Below, one piece after another: positions 1 through 12,980 of a stretch of 64,000 nt of DNA (positions are counted from its first letter, which is position 1; the number at the start of each line of letters is the position of its first letter). The notes beneath the pieces are model-generated. The model searched no databases and had not been told where the DNA came from. It saw only the letters and a list, made by a program, of their open reading frames with translations. The position numbers were made by a program, and so were the translations under genes. The DNA is from Tamarix chinensis. Lineage: Eukaryota; Streptophyta; Magnoliopsida; Caryophyllales; Tamaricaceae. Where the stretch lies: positions 6,422,501 through 6,486,500 of the forward strand of contig CM060173.1 of the NCBI GenBank assembly GCA_030549775.1, written 5' to 3'.

Positions 1-3000
1 CACGATATGTGTGCTCTACGAGGATTCCTTTAAAATTGACCTCCAGCAATCCATGATAATGCCAACACGAGGGTGACGCATCATACATTGAGAGATAATA
101 ATAATAGCAACACATAAGGCATCATAATTAATCTCTAAGTATTTATTCCTTCTCCGGAAACGTTCCGCCTCCTATTAATTTATTTTGTGTCAGAATTTAT
201 ATTAAAATTATTTAATTAATTTTATTTATTAAAAAAATTATTAATGATTAAAATTAACTAATATAGGTAATACTTTTTTTCTCTCTTAATTTTAGTAGAT
301 TTGATATATTTTTAATATATATGTATATATAATGTATATTTATATAATTTTTTTATGTTTCTTGTCGCCTCCATTTTTTAAATTTTTAAGAAATGATATT
401 TTTATATTTCTCCCCGTCCCCGTGCAATGTTGGGTGTTGACGGTGCCAGTTTATGACACCTTTATTTTTAAATCCTAAAATATTTAGAAAACAATGCTGA
501 AGTCGGATATGAATGGGAGCATTAACACCATACTTAATACAAGTAGACTTTATTGTCACACTTATACTGCTTATAAGGTTAGCTAGGCTTAAAATAAGAA
601 AAATCTAAAATTTTATTATAACTCTAAGTAAATAGTAATATAGTCTCATGACTCAAATAAACTCTAAACGTAGAAACAACTTATTGTTGACATCTATTCA
701 TTAAATATGTGATTGCGACATGGATAGTCAGCCTAATTTTGGGACAATTTAATAAATAGTTTTGAGATTATTTGGGACTTAAAAATTAATCTAGTATTTT
801 TAAGCCTTGTTCATGTTTTATTAAATTGGGTTTAAATTATTTAAATATAGCCTAGCTTAATTTTTATAAAGGACAAGAAGTCCAAAAGTAAGCCAAATGG
901 AGATTGACTCTCAAGTGTGCAAGGCAACCAATAGGCTCAAGCTCGATAGCAAATATATCTTCTCTTTTATAAATAAAGGGATCTCATCCTCATTTTATAC
1001 ATTGAAGTCCATAGATCAAGAGATCCTAGAGAGAAAACTACCACATACTTTAAAACTAAGGGTCAAGAATCGAATAGTGAAGAATAAAGACCAAACAAAC
1101 AAGATCGGAGCATCAAACAAGTTGAGTTCAAATTAAGTTCAATACCATAAATTACAACAATTACTAAAAACATCATTGGTTGGTTAAGAGATTGAATAAG
1201 AGGATATTAAATCTTGTTACAGGTTTAAAATAAGTCTATTGTTAACTTAGTAGATTATTTCTTGACCATATCCTAGATAACTTGAAGGTCATAGATTTGA
1301 CATAGGCACAAAATTTAGACATATCCCTATGTTTCACATTAACAATACAACACAGGTTATTATTTCATCAATCTATAGGCACACTAATTAATGGATCATC
1401 AGTAATAGCAAATGGTGGTATTGCTAGGAATAATTTGGGGCAAATAATATCAAGCTTCGTGAAATATCGAAACAATTAATAGTCTAAAGTTGTGGGCTAC
1501 ATAACAAAACGGATTTCCATAGCAACAACTTTGGGCATTCACAATAGCACCATATTATTGAATTCGATGCCTCTTCAATCGTACATCTTCCTCCATTCCT
1601 CCTTTTATAATATAAGGTTATTAGGTTTCTGATTTTATTTTATAATAAAACTTATTTTATATAAAACATAAATAGTTAAACAGTTTATTTTCAGTTTTAA
1701 TCTTATATTATTTTCAGTTTAATAATTAAATAGTAAATATTCAATTTAATATAAAAATATATTAGTAAGAGTATTTTTTTAATCTAAAATTTGGTAATTT
1801 TTAATATACGTATAAAAATATAACAACCCTTTTATTATATAATAAATGTCGTATATATTATCTCAGATTGTAGGAACTATATGAAGACATTCTCTCTGAA
1901 TTAACGATACCACATGTTGGAAAGTGAAGAAGACAACGGATTGATTGACCAATTTCAATTGTAAAATGGACGAGGAAATTTTTTTTTTGGATTTTTTAAC
2001 TTTTTAATGTATGCCCCACTTTCCTCATCCATGTACTATGAGATTCCATGGCACCCGAATTGTAAACTATATGGTGATACGCACTTTTATTTTACCCAAA
2101 AGATCATTTCACCAATATATTATAGATTTAAAAAAACTAACAACTAAATAATGAATAAAACTCTTTGCATAAAGCTAAACATAGTCCACTACAATTAGCA
2201 TTTTTTTTTCCATCATTATTATAATTCATCTGGTTTCACTATTTGAAATCCCTTCGTAATTAAATTATTGAATCAAATCATATATACACTTAAATAAATC
2301 TATTTGCTTCCACTTTTGTACCCAATTCTCACTCATCATTACTTTCTTAAACTAGATGTGTCCATTAATTTCTAAATTGTTCGTATATGCACTTAAAATG
2401 AATATTTTCAAGTATATATGAAATACTAAAAATGCATACATATGACATGATAATGATAAATTTACTAGCTGTTATTCCTAATCCACTAGTGTAGATTCAA
2501 ATAGATTAAATGAAAATTAAGATGTAATAAATATAAGGATAAATTTTGTTGAAGTACCATGACATTTGACATAATTCCACTTAAGTACCATATGTTTTAA
2601 ATAATCCTTATTAGGTACCATGTGTTTTAATTTTTTATTTCACTTTTGTATCATCTTATTAATAATTTTAGTTTTATATTATTGAAATAATAAATTTTCT
2701 AATATTGAATACTTTTCTAAATATTATTTTTGAAATTTTTATATTTTTTATAAAAATATTTATTTATTTTTAAATTTTATAATGTTCTCATGTTGTTTGT
2801 TTAAAAAAAACTATAAAAATACAAATATTATATATATAATACTCTATTTTTTCATGTAATATTTGAAAAATACTTGATATTTAAGACCTTATCATTTGAG
2901 TCAAATAAAACTGAAAACGTTAATAATATGGCATTAAATTGAAACAAAAAAAAAATTAAAACCCATGATATCTAAATGAGATTGTTTAAAACACATTGTA

Positions 3001-3304
3001 CCTAAGTGAAATTTATCCTTAATAATTGACAATTGATTAAGCTATGTTCTTCTTTTCTTATTTTTAGTGATATAATATGATCTGAACTAATCAAATCTGA
3101 ATTGTTGTTATTTTACCAATTGTTAGTGAAAATGATTATATATAATTATTATCATTAGTTTTATATTATTTTTGGTTTAAATTTTTGCCAATATGATTTG
3201 ATCTAAATCGATTTGATTTAATCTGATCTCATTTGATCTAACATCATAGAACCTGAAAATAAATCAAGAAGAACATGGCCTTGCACAACCTAAAAATATT
3301 AAAG
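1..3304 (+). repeat. Segmental repeat copy A, left part
   Basis: This stretch matches 21381-24442 in the same orientation with frequent single-base differences, so it is one half of a diverged local duplication; the true left edge may lie before base 1. Bases about 190-430 have no counterpart in the second copy, which carries about 60 different bases there. From about 431 a TGTTGACGG start is followed by a long AT-rich tract and a TATAAATAAAG box near 970, which resembles an old LTR, but no target duplication was found. The 79-residue ORF at 897-1136 lies in this LTR-like part and its counterpart in copy B has a different start and end, so I do not call it a gene. Confidence 0.75.
2536..3019. 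mobile_element. MITE-like inverted-repeat element, copy A
   Basis: The two ends are imperfect inverted repeats of roughly 130 bp: the left end begins AGGATAAATTTT and continues with GTACCATG and TGTGTTTTAA motifs; the right end is the complement of the same series and ends AAATTTATCCT. The centre is AT-rich and noncoding. Long terminal inverted repeats fit a Mutator-like MITE, but no clear 9-bp target duplication is visible. The same element is present in segmental copy B at 23688-24157, so it predates the duplication. Confidence 0.6.
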
Positions 3305-3379
3305 TATGTATTAATATAGCGGTGAGTATTCCCGCCTGTCATGCAGGTAACCTGGGTTCAATCCCAGGCAACGGTGCCA
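3305..3379 (+). pseudogene. tRNA-Asp(GTC)-like sequence ending in CCA, abutting an LTR
   Basis: The 72 bases 3305-3376 align without gaps to plant tRNA-Asp (recalled sequence, not a search). The D arm, the anticodon loop CTGTCAT with GTC, and a fully paired T stem (CCTGG/CCAGG around GTTCAAT) are recognisable. The 5' acceptor strand is degraded and the anticodon stem has one mismatch, so it is not a functional gene. The match continues into CCA (3377-3379), which nuclear tRNA genes do not encode, and then directly into the LTR at about 3385. This order, primer tRNA then LTR complement, is that of a tRNA-primed minus-strand cDNA. The usual primer-binding site would give only about 12-18 matching bases, so the extent is unusual. 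Confidence 0.6.
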
Positions 3380-6300
3380 AAAATTGGTATAACTGAAGCT
3401 GACACGTAATTTAAACCCTCTTGTTGACAATTATAGTACTGGTAAATAAGGGTATCATTCTATACCGGGGATTGAGATGACTCATCTTTATTTAACTAGC
3501 TCAAAAATAACAAAAATTAAAACCCTAAATCACACCAAATAAATAAATACAAAAAAAAATAATGGGGGTTATAAAATTAGAAAAATAATAAAATAACAAA
3601 TAAAATAAAATAGAATAAAAATAATGGATAACTGTAGATATGATAAATATGCTAGGAAAGTCGAAATCCACCACTAGATTTGTAATACCCCGTATTTTTT
3701 AAATCCAATTTTATTAAGCTTAATTATTTTATTAGCATAATTTGATGTAAACATTTAATTATTTTAATTTTATTTTATTTTAAGGATTTATCGACGATTT
3801 TGACTTCATATTTAAATTTAATTAATCATTTTTGTTGCGGATCATTCTAGATAAATTCGTTCACGATTATGATTTTATTATATTCATATGATTTTGATTT
3901 TCGGTTAAAAATATGTATTTTTTTTTCTTTCTTGTATTTCAATTTTTAATATTTTAGATATGCTTTCGATTATAACTTCGTCATGCGATTACGAGTTTAT
4001 TTTAGAGTTATATTTTGTTAACAATATATATATTATTTAAATTATAAAATTTCTGTTTAAAATAGTCAAATTTATTTTAATAATTTTATCCATAGAAAAT
4101 ATTTCCGACTTTGAATTTATTCATTTCCGAGGTTGCTAAAATCTTCGAAAAGTTTTATATTAAAAAGATCTTTGGAGCTTATTTATGGATTTCTTTCCAA
4201 AACTAATTTTCTTCTGTTTTACTCTTTTTGGTTGCGGAAGACCAGTTTCAAAAATTATTTAAATTAGTCTCAGTTTATTAGAATTTAATTTAAATATTTT
4301 CTTATATGCTTTTAAATATTATTTCGAGGTCTTATAATGTATTTTCGTAAATAATATAAATTTTTACGTTCATTGGTAAATTCTTCCGAAAATACTTTTG
4401 AAATTCTTTATATAGCTCTTATATCGATTTTAAGCCTTCGGATCCTTACGAAATGATTTTTTTTTGTAAAATAAATTTTAGATAAAATTTTACAATAATA
4501 TTTTTGGATGTTTAGTATTTATTTATATTTTTGTATTTACAAAAAAAGAAAAAAAATGAAATCCCGACTAGTTCCCCCGACCCCCTCTTCTTTTCCATTT
4601 CTCTGTTCTTCTCTCCATTCTCTTCTCTCCCTTTCCCAACCTATCCTTGCCCTCTGCACCCAAAACCCCTGCTTGCCTCCTCCTCCCTGCTCCTCCGTCA
4701 TCGACCGTCGGCTAACACCACTGCTACCACACACCACCACCGACGACGCACAACACCCAGTCACTGCAGTCGTAGCAAATGTCGCAGCAGTGCAGCAACA
4801 ACGAATAGAAGCAGAAGAAGCGAACAGGAGTGATGGCGCCATCATCCAGTCACCACTGACGTCTCTCGACCACAGGCGAGTGGTCCTTGCCTTCCGAAGA
4901 AGTTCCTCCAATGTCCAACTGCTCCAATTTGTTTTATTTCATCTGGTATAAATTTTCAAAAACCCTAATCATTGTTTTGATTAATTGAGTGTGAATTAGC
5001 TTATGATAAGCTAAATTGACTGTGTAATTATGCATATATATATATTGTATGATTGATTTAGAGTGGTTAATTGTACTCTATTTAGTTGATTTGTGAAAAT
5101 TGAATTTTTGGCTGGGTTATGCCCAAATTTTTTTTGGATTCATTCTATCAGGGTATTTTGAGAAAATCGATTTTTAGGCCCAAATCCTTGTTTTTATGCT
5201 TTATGCTTTATGTGGAATTAATCAAAATCAGATTTGTAGATCAAAATCATTGTGTAATGAAATTGGGTTGCATAATTTAGTTGTTTCACTCAATTGATTT
5301 TATAATATCATTTGAAATGTATTTAATTTTATATCAGAAGTGTTGATTTGGGAAAATTGTGTGAAATTGATCGGGATTGGATTTTTAAGTCAAAACTCTT
5401 GCCGGTCTAAATTGGATTGTGTAATCGGGTTATTTTATTCAATTGATTATATATTTTACATTAGAATACATTTAATTTCAATTCCAAACCGTTAATTTAA
5501 ATATTTGACCGAATTTGTGTTTTGGGCTCAGAAACCCTAGTTATGCTAAATTGGGTATTTCTTTTATTCGTTTTGAGCAATTAATTATATGATATGTTAT
5601 AAAATATGTCTAATTGCATTTCTATATATTCAATTTAATTAAATTAATAGAATTCAACCGAATTGCATGTTTTGGCCTAAAACCTTAGATTTTAAGTGAA
5701 ATTATGAAATTGGTCATTTGTATAGTTGTTTTTCTAAATTTGAATATATAGAAATAGTTAAAATGGTATTAATTGCATTATAACACCTTCAATTGGAATT
5801 AATTGATGTGAATTATCCGAGTTGTGTCTTGGGCTTTGAAACCCTAGTTTCGAAAACCGATAGTCTTGAATTGGCTACTCGGAAGATTATTTTTGTTGAA
5901 ATTGATTATCTAGATTTATCGAAAATTAGTTTAATTGAGTTTTAAAGCTATCAATTTGGAGTAATCGAAGTGAATTAGTCGGTTCATAGTTTGGGCATTA
6001 AAAATCCTACTTTTCGGAGATGGTTTTATAAAAAAAATGACTTTCTTATGTTTCTCTCACCTAGTTGATTACTAGTTTTGATTTAAATTCATTTGAATTT
6101 TATTATTACATTATCAGGTTGAATTGGTATTCTAAAAATGGTTGGTTTGCCTCTTTAGTTGTAAAACCTAATGTGTAAGTCATTTTCGATAAAATTAACT
6201 TATAATCTATATTCTTTCCTTGACTTTCCAAATCAAATTGAAATGTCCGAAGTGATATGTGTTTAATCTGATTTGATTAATATCATATCTTAAATATTAA

Positions 6301-6793
6301 TAGAGCTATGCTTATGAGTCCTAGGTTTTGGTCACATTTTCCAAGAAAGATCGTTTGTGTCCAATTATGTTGATTTTATTATAATATTTGAATTATTAAT
6401 TGATAAGATAGTTTCAAACCTAGTTCTGATTTTCATCGGTGATCTAGGAAAACTTTCTCGTAGATTTTTGAGCTCTTGATAGCTCTCTCTCTTTCTCAAT
6501 TTTCTTAGCTAGCTTCGTATTTAGGTAAGTCATTACTTACCTTTACTTATGACAGAATCTCAGTGTATGTCTGCTTGGAGTGGAAGGTGATAATGATGCT
6601 TATCAATTATTTAATTATGTCAAGCATATGTAATGTTCTATGTGGTAATTGTATGAATGTATAAATTTATAGCCTCAATGCAATGCGTGTTAATATGATG
6701 CTTGAATATTGTATGTGTGTAAATGTGTGAAGGGTTGAGTATGGATTGAAATTGCAAGATGCCTTATGCTGTATTTTATGCCATGGACTTATT

Positions 6794-6965
6794 TGGCTTT
6801 AATGTCCCTAAAATTTTTCGGCTTTAATGCCACATGAATTGGATCGGCTTTAATGCCTTTGGAATGGATCGGCTTTAATGCCACTTGAATTGGTTCGGCT
6901 TTAATGTCATTTGGGTTGGTTTAGCTTTAATCCCGCTTGAAATTTATCGGCTTTAATGCTGCTTG
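6794..6965 (+). repeat. Tandem repeat, about 27 bp, about 7 units, in LTR-1
   Basis: Units carry the core CGGCTTTAATGCC followed by a variable CACTTGAATTGGAT-like spacer. The antisense family member at 13380-17468 has a short-unit array (14726-14850) in an equivalent position relative to its second array. Confidence 0.8.
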
Positions 6966-7699
6966 GAAATTCATTGTGTTGATGGATGTAAGCTAAGTGT
7001 TGTTATGTGGGCCTGATTTATGATTGATTAAATCCTTAAATAAAATATTAATCACTTAAAGTGAAAGATCTTGAGTTGGAACTTGTATCACTTGGGGTAG
7101 CTATCCGAGTTAGGTTTGGTATTCACTTGGTACCATTCCGGTGTTTTTCTATTATGTGATTCCGGGTGCTTTATGAGGTCTGGAGAGGCCCTCTTCTACT
7201 CTATAGGTGTCTCGATTTATTTTGGCCCTATAGGGGGTATGCATACTTAAGTGATTAGGTGTCCTATTTATTGGTGGTTAGGTTACGTGTCTGAGCGCGC
7301 CAGCTAGGGCTGGTACCGTTCGAGTACTAGATTAGTTTTTACGATCTCTTTGAATCTCCGTCCTTAAGATAATACAAATAAATGGTGGTGATCATAATAA
7401 AGGAATATAATAATGAATTGTTTCTCGCTCACTCATGAGCTTTATATTTATCTTTCATATGCATGTCTCTTAGTTGTCTCTCTTATAATAGTGTTGCCAT
7501 ATAACTCATGTCCATATTCATTTATCACATGATCTATTGTTTAAAATCGCATGCAGGCCTTATGTGTAGGATGATACCTTCTAGGGTAGTGTGTGTTACT
7601 TAGCATGTGATCATGATTTTCTTGTACTCATGTACCTTATGTATTCTCATATCTAGTCATGTATCATGAGCATGAGTCTGTGACCCCATGTTCTATTAT

Positions 7700-7885
7700 A
7701 TGTATCATATGTATAATCAAGCATGAGTTATTATATAAGTAAAATGGTATATGTATCACATGTATAAATCGAGCATGAGTTATTATACGAGTAGAATGGT
7801 GTATGTATCGCATGTGTAATTGAGCATGAATTATTTTATGAGTGGAATTGAATATGTATCACATGTATAATTAAGCATGAGTATT
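7700..7885 (+). repeat. Tandem repeat, about 51 bp, 4 units, in LTR-1
   Basis: Units start at about 7700, 7751, 7803 and 7854 with ATGTATCACATGTATAAT and contain GAGCATGAGTTATTA. Noncoding. Confidence 0.8.
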
Positions 7886-9319
7886 TTAAGCTAAAGATTG
7901 TCATATCTTATGTGTGTCCTGTTTCTTTCCATGAGTTAGGTAGTCGTGATTTACTTAGTACTAGACACGTACTAATGCTACCTTGGTTGAATGGGTCCTG
8001 TGATGATCCACTGATGGTGGGGAGCAGACCTCTTGTGCAGGTTTGTGATCGGATATTGTTGTTAGATTGAAGTCTTAGCTTGAGAGGGTAAGCAATCCGG
8101 AGTTTGATCCCTCAGAATTTGTCCTTATTTATCTGTATTCATTTTTGGAATTTTTCAAGTGTTGTATTAAATTTTCAAGGGAGTTGTAATTGAATTTTAA
8201 TTTCCCATTACTTTGATAAGCTTTTAAAATCCAAAATTATTTCACAGGTTTCCACTGATTTATCTAGCGATGATTTTATTTAGTGAAATTGTTCACTTGC
8301 CATCTACATGTGAATATCTCCTTGTGGGAGTTTATCCTTAGTGCATAGATGTTGGTTGAATTTTATTGGACAGGTTTTAGCCTTGCATCTATCATGAGAT
8401 ATATGGTAGACATTTATTTTACGTTAGGTATGGCGGTAACATTCCCCAAATTATATTTTAGCTTCCTCATTATTCTTTTAAACGAAAATTTTTAGGAGTG
8501 AAATTCAGGGGCGTTACAAGATTAGGTAAAAATATAATAATAATTTCTAAGTCATCTTTTAATCATGAGAAAGAAATTAACCAAGTTATACACGAAAATA
8601 AGGTCCATACATCTTATGGTACTTTTCTTAATTAATTAATATGACAAAGCGTCAATATTAAACCTATTAAATACTAGTAGTATAGCAACAATAAACGGTT
8701 TCTATATTTAAATAGATTTAATTTATTAAGTATAGTTGGAAGGATGTCAATCTAAGTACTTAGACTAGTACACTAAGTATGTCTATTTATATTTCTAAAA
8801 TACCCCAAAACCCTAATTTAGATAATTATAGCAAAATAAGGATTTATTAAGGAAATTAATTAAATAAATTATTTTTATTAAAATAAGAGGGAATTAATTA
8901 AGGCAAATCTAGGAGAAATTAATAAATAATTTAAATAAGAAAATTTGAGTATTTTGCTAAATGAAATTTAGGAAAAATCTTTCAAAAACCCTAAATTAAC
9001 CTAAAAAGAGAATTTAATTATTATTTTAAATATCCCAAAATACCCAAAATATGTTAATTAAACCCAACCCACCTTTTTCCTTTCTTTTTCCTTTTTTCTT
9101 TTTTCCCTCTCTTCTTCCTTTTCTTTCCTTTTTCTTCTCTTCCTTCTTCCTTTCTTTTTCTCCTTTCCCCCGACCTAGGTCAGCCCGTCTTTGGCCTAGT
9201 TTTTCCCCTTCCTCCTGCGAGGCCCAGACCCGCGTCACCCCTTCTTTTTTTCCCTCTCGATCTGGCTTCTTTTCTTTCCTTTCTTTCTTCTTTTCTCCTA
9301 GACCGCCAATCTAGCCCCC

Positions 9320-9325
9320 CTTCTT

Positions 9326-9356
<31 letters not shown>

Positions 9357-9599
9357 TTCTTCTTCTTCTTCTTCTTCTTCTTCTTCTTCTTCTTCTTCTT
9401 CTTCTTCTTCTTCTTCTTCTTCTTCTTCTTCTTCTTCTTCTTCTTCTTCTTCTTCTTCTTCTTCTTCTTCTTCTTCTTCTTCTTCTTCTTCTTCTTCTTC
9501 TTCTTCTTCTTCTTCTTCTTCTTCTTCTTCTTCTTCTTCTTCTTCTTCTTCTTCTTCTTCTTCTTCTTCTTCTTCTTCTTCTTCTTCTTCTTCTTCTTC
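9320..9599 (+). repeat. (CTT)n microsatellite, about 280 bp
   Basis: An almost uninterrupted CTT array, with one TTATTC interruption near 9353. Open frames of poly-Arg or poly-Lys on the minus strand are artefacts of this array. Confidence 0.98.
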
Positions 9600-10499
9600 C
9601 TCGCGCCACCTGCAACTTCCCTAATCGGCGTCGATATTTCCGCCACCGATCACACCAGTTGACCAACCATTCTTTCCCTCTCTTCCCAGCCGTCTTCCCT
9701 ATCATTTCAACCTAGTCGGCCATTCCCTCTCCTACATGTGCCATCCCCTCTTCCCCGTCAAAAATGGCCTACGAAGGTAGACCTGCGCTGGCCTACCCTT
9801 GCCGACCGGTGCACCCATGCCCCTTTCCCCCTATTTTCCCATTCTCCTCTGTCGTTTTCCCTTCCAATCGACCTACATATACCCCCGAAGGCAGCCATAA
9901 TCGGGTTTCGATTTTGCAGCCCAGAAAATTGATCGAGTGCCACTGCCCAAATAGACAGTCGTTTCTCCGCCGTCGAGCATCACCACTGCCAACGCCGACC
10001 ACTAAAACCTTCCCTGCACCACCCTCTACAGAACTAAGCCTCCCCCTTCCTTGCCTTGCCCTGCACAAGCCACCCCAGCTGTGTAAAGTCCCCCTCCCAA
10101 ACAACCCACTTCGACCCTTCTCCGCCCTTCATGCCACCATCCGCCACCAATGTCACTACCAATAACACCACCTCTACCCCCCAAAACAACTAGGGAACCT
10201 TACTCTACCTCCTCATACCTCCATCTTTCCCTACCTTCCTCTCCTTCTCCCTCCTCCACCTTCCACCACCTTTGGCCACTGCCTCGTGCACCACCACCTC
10301 CATTCCACCCCTATCCACTTGAGACACCTTCCACTACCTCAAACACCCCCTCATTCCCTCTCCTCTAGCTTATACCCCTATCTCCACCTCTCTTCCTCCT
10401 TCACCACTGCCGCCGCCGCCGCCACCGGCTCCACCACCAAGCCTAGGTGGTATTCTAATTTTCCTAACTTTTAAACCTTTTTATGTAAGTGTTAATGAT

Positions 10500-10537
10500 T
10501 TTTAATGTTAATAGTATTATTATTAATTATTATTATT

Positions 10538-10575
<38 letters not shown>

Positions 10576-10834
10576 GTTATAACTCTTATTTCAGAAATAT
10601 TTCTAACTAATGGTGTTATTATTTAAAAGGCTACACCTTTAGTATTATTATTATTATCCTTATTATTATTACTGCTGCTACTACTACTACTACTACTATC
10701 ATTATTATTATCATTATTTTGTTACCAATACTATTAATACTAACTTTGGCCATTATCATATTTATTATTAGTATAAAGGTTGGAACTCTTATAGTACTAT
10801 TACCCTTTTCGATTATTATCCTTATTATGTTTAA

Positions 10835-10898
<64 letters not shown>

Positions 10899-11067
10899 GA
10901 TCATCATCATCATCATCATCATTACTACTATTATTATTATCATTTCTGGCATTATTGTTGTTGTTGTTGTTATTCTATTATACTTGATCATATTATCACC
11001 AAGGCTACTACTATTATAATTTCTAGAACCTTATTAACATTATTCTCAAGATTGAAACTATTGTCAC

Positions 11068-11139
<72 letters not shown>

Positions 11140-11330
11140 TATTACTACTACTACTAGCATTATTAATATAAGTATTATTATGGTCATTACTTTTATATTA
11201 TTTACATCACTATTATTATTATTACTAGAATTTGGGGCCGATATTAGTATTATTACTAAAACTAATAATAATATTATTATTAGTAATATTGAAACTATTA
11301 CTTTTAATACTATGAATATCACTAAGACTT
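10500..11330 (+). repeat. Trinucleotide-rich field (ATT, ACT, ATC, GTT)
   Basis: Long ATT runs at about 10510-10575, 10834-10900 and 11068-11143 alternate with CTA, ATC and GTT runs. LTR-4 has a complementary AAT/AAC field at 44480-45360, so the low-complexity field is a conserved part of this LTR family. Confidence 0.9.
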
Positions 11331-12615
11331 ACTTTGGTTATCAGTGGCAAGATTAATTATTTTGAGAATAATAACCATACTTTTAATTATAAAACTATTA
11401 TTATCATTATTAGCCCTAATGGTAGGTCATAATAGGGGTAAGATAGGAAATGTTGGTAATTTTGGTAAGAGGGAGATTAACCCATAGTATTTCCCTCTTA
11501 TAGGTGAATCAAGTCAAAACCCTAAGGAGGCGTAGGAGCGTGCTCCAAGTCCGGCGACGTTTTAGGTAAGGGTGTAGCTAAGGCCTCATATGTGCTATGT
11601 GTCTTACATACCTTGGATGTCCCGTATAATTATATGTTGTGTACCTTGTGCTATTATCTTAACTGTTTTATGTGTAGCGCAGCTTGGAACAAAGGTATGT
11701 TCATGTGCTTTCTTCTTGTATGTGCTAATATGGATATGTTGCAAGTTGTGATGTGATGTGATGTAATGTGGCCCTTTAGGACATGCATGCTAGGATGTTT
11801 AATGTGGTGATGTGGGATGGGGGCATGAAAAAGAAAAATGGAAAAGTAAGATAACCAAGGGAAGTAAGTTGGCTAACGTAGGTAAGAATGACCTAAATAA
11901 TCCATGATCCATGAGTGGTGAATAAAGGGGGGACCTAAATGAAATGAAAGAGTGGGAGAATCTAGGGGTTTCATGGGAGGAACTAGGGTTTGCATGGAAA
12001 TTGTAGGGTTTTACATGAAAAATATCGAGGGTTTTGCATGGGATAGTTAGAATCCGCATGGGGGAAAACTTTACGTATGGAAAGTTGCCTTGGGGCGTGA
12101 GGAAGGTAATAGAAGTGTTGTTTGGGTGACTGGAGGCTTCAGGTGAAAGATAGTACGTGGGATAATATAAGGGTGCATAGGAGACCAGGCTAGGGTTTGG
12201 GAGGAAACCCTAATTTCAAAAGGTGGAAAAAGAAAAAGAAAATAATAAAAATAAATGATGATGGGTGAGATATGAAGGGAGAGTTGAATCTAAGGGTCAT
12301 GACGTGTGGGGTGTTAAAATAGCTTGGGTTGTGTGAGGTAGAGAAGGATGGGTCACATAAGCCCAAATTAGGGTTTCTGGAGAAAACCCTAGAGAGGACT
12401 ATGAATGGGCTTAGTGGTATGAGGTAGTAGGCCTTGACCCATACACCTTAGTGAGAAGTGGAATAAGGAAGGGATGTTGGGGCAACTAGGAGGTGCCAGA
12501 GTCTCAAGATATGGGACGGACCCCTCTTGGGAGGATAGAAGTAGAAGATTGGTGGCATGCATATCAAGGGTGAAAAATTATCGAATAAAACACTAATCAT
12601 TTAAAGAGGAAGATT

Positions 12616-12980
12616 GTTGAGTCAGACCAGACCGGTCCACCGTCGAATAATAGTGGCTAGGAGTCGGGGTGCCCTAGAGACCAATCCACCGGTAAATAAT
12701 AGTGGCCAGAAGCGTTTTGCCCTGCATGATTTTCCGTCCACCGGCTATAATAGTGGGGGATTCCATGCTCAACAAACCAAACGTAATGAAGCTAAGACGT
12801 GGGAAATACACTAAGTACTTATAGTGAAACACCATATAAGTAAGGCCAGATCGGTCTACCGACGAATAATAGTGGCCAGGAGCATCTTTCCCTCGAGACC
12901 GGTCCACCAACGAATAATAGTGGTCAGGAGTGTTCTATCCTGTATGTATTCCGGTCCATCGGCTATAATAGTGGGGTTCC
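12616..12980 (+). repeat. Degenerate GGTCCACCG...AATAATAGTGG repeat in LTR-2
   Basis: Several imperfect units carry GGTCCACCG, then AATAATAGTGGCCAGGAGC or a CGGCTATAATAGTGGGG variant. Reverse-complement counterparts are at 42368-42715 (LTR-4) and 48972-49305 (LTR-5), all in the same relative position. Confidence 0.75.

Larger units (their letters stand above)
3681..8518 (+). mobile_element. Solo-LTR-like long element LTR-1 (4838 bp)
   Basis: It begins TGTAATACCCC, ends GGGGCGTTACA and is flanked by the 5-bp duplication AGATT (3676-3680 and 8519-8523). The empty site is seen in the homologous segment near 24820, so the boundaries are firm. There is no gag, pol or internal direct repeat, which fits a solo LTR of a long-LTR Ty3/gypsy-type element or a non-autonomous LARD. 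A pyrimidine-rich, GC-rich island lies at 4560-4950; the ORFs in it look like low-complexity leader sequence, not a protein gene. Two tandem arrays follow at 6794-6965 and 7700-7885. The last 120 bp share a GGCGGTAACATTCCCC block with other members of the family. Confidence 0.8.

Noticed and set aside
897..1136. 79-residue ORF with a partial counterpart at 22070-22318
   Set aside because: The similarity is that of the whole duplicated segment; the start and end are not kept, and the region looks like an LTR leader.
433..1215. Complete LTR in segmental copy A
   Set aside because: TG...CA ends and a TATA box can be proposed, but no target duplication or second LTR was found, so it is only mentioned within the segment.
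3300..3380. Functional tRNA-Asp gene
   Set aside because: The 5' acceptor strand does not pair with the 3' strand, the anticodon stem has a mismatch, and it ends in CCA fused to an LTR.
4508..4951. 147-residue ORF in LTR-1
   Set aside because: Low-complexity pyrimidine-rich leader sequence of the LTR; overlapping frames on both strands are equally open and no domain is visible.
9298..9705. Arg- or Lys-rich minus-strand ORFs
   Set aside because: Direct translation of the CTT microsatellite.
9764..10474. Several Pro/Ser-rich ORFs after the CTT array
   Set aside because: GC island of LTR-2; composition bias explains the open frames.
10719..11322. Ile/Leu/Tyr-rich ORFs that resemble membrane proteins
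   Set aside because: Translations of ATT and related trinucleotide repeats.
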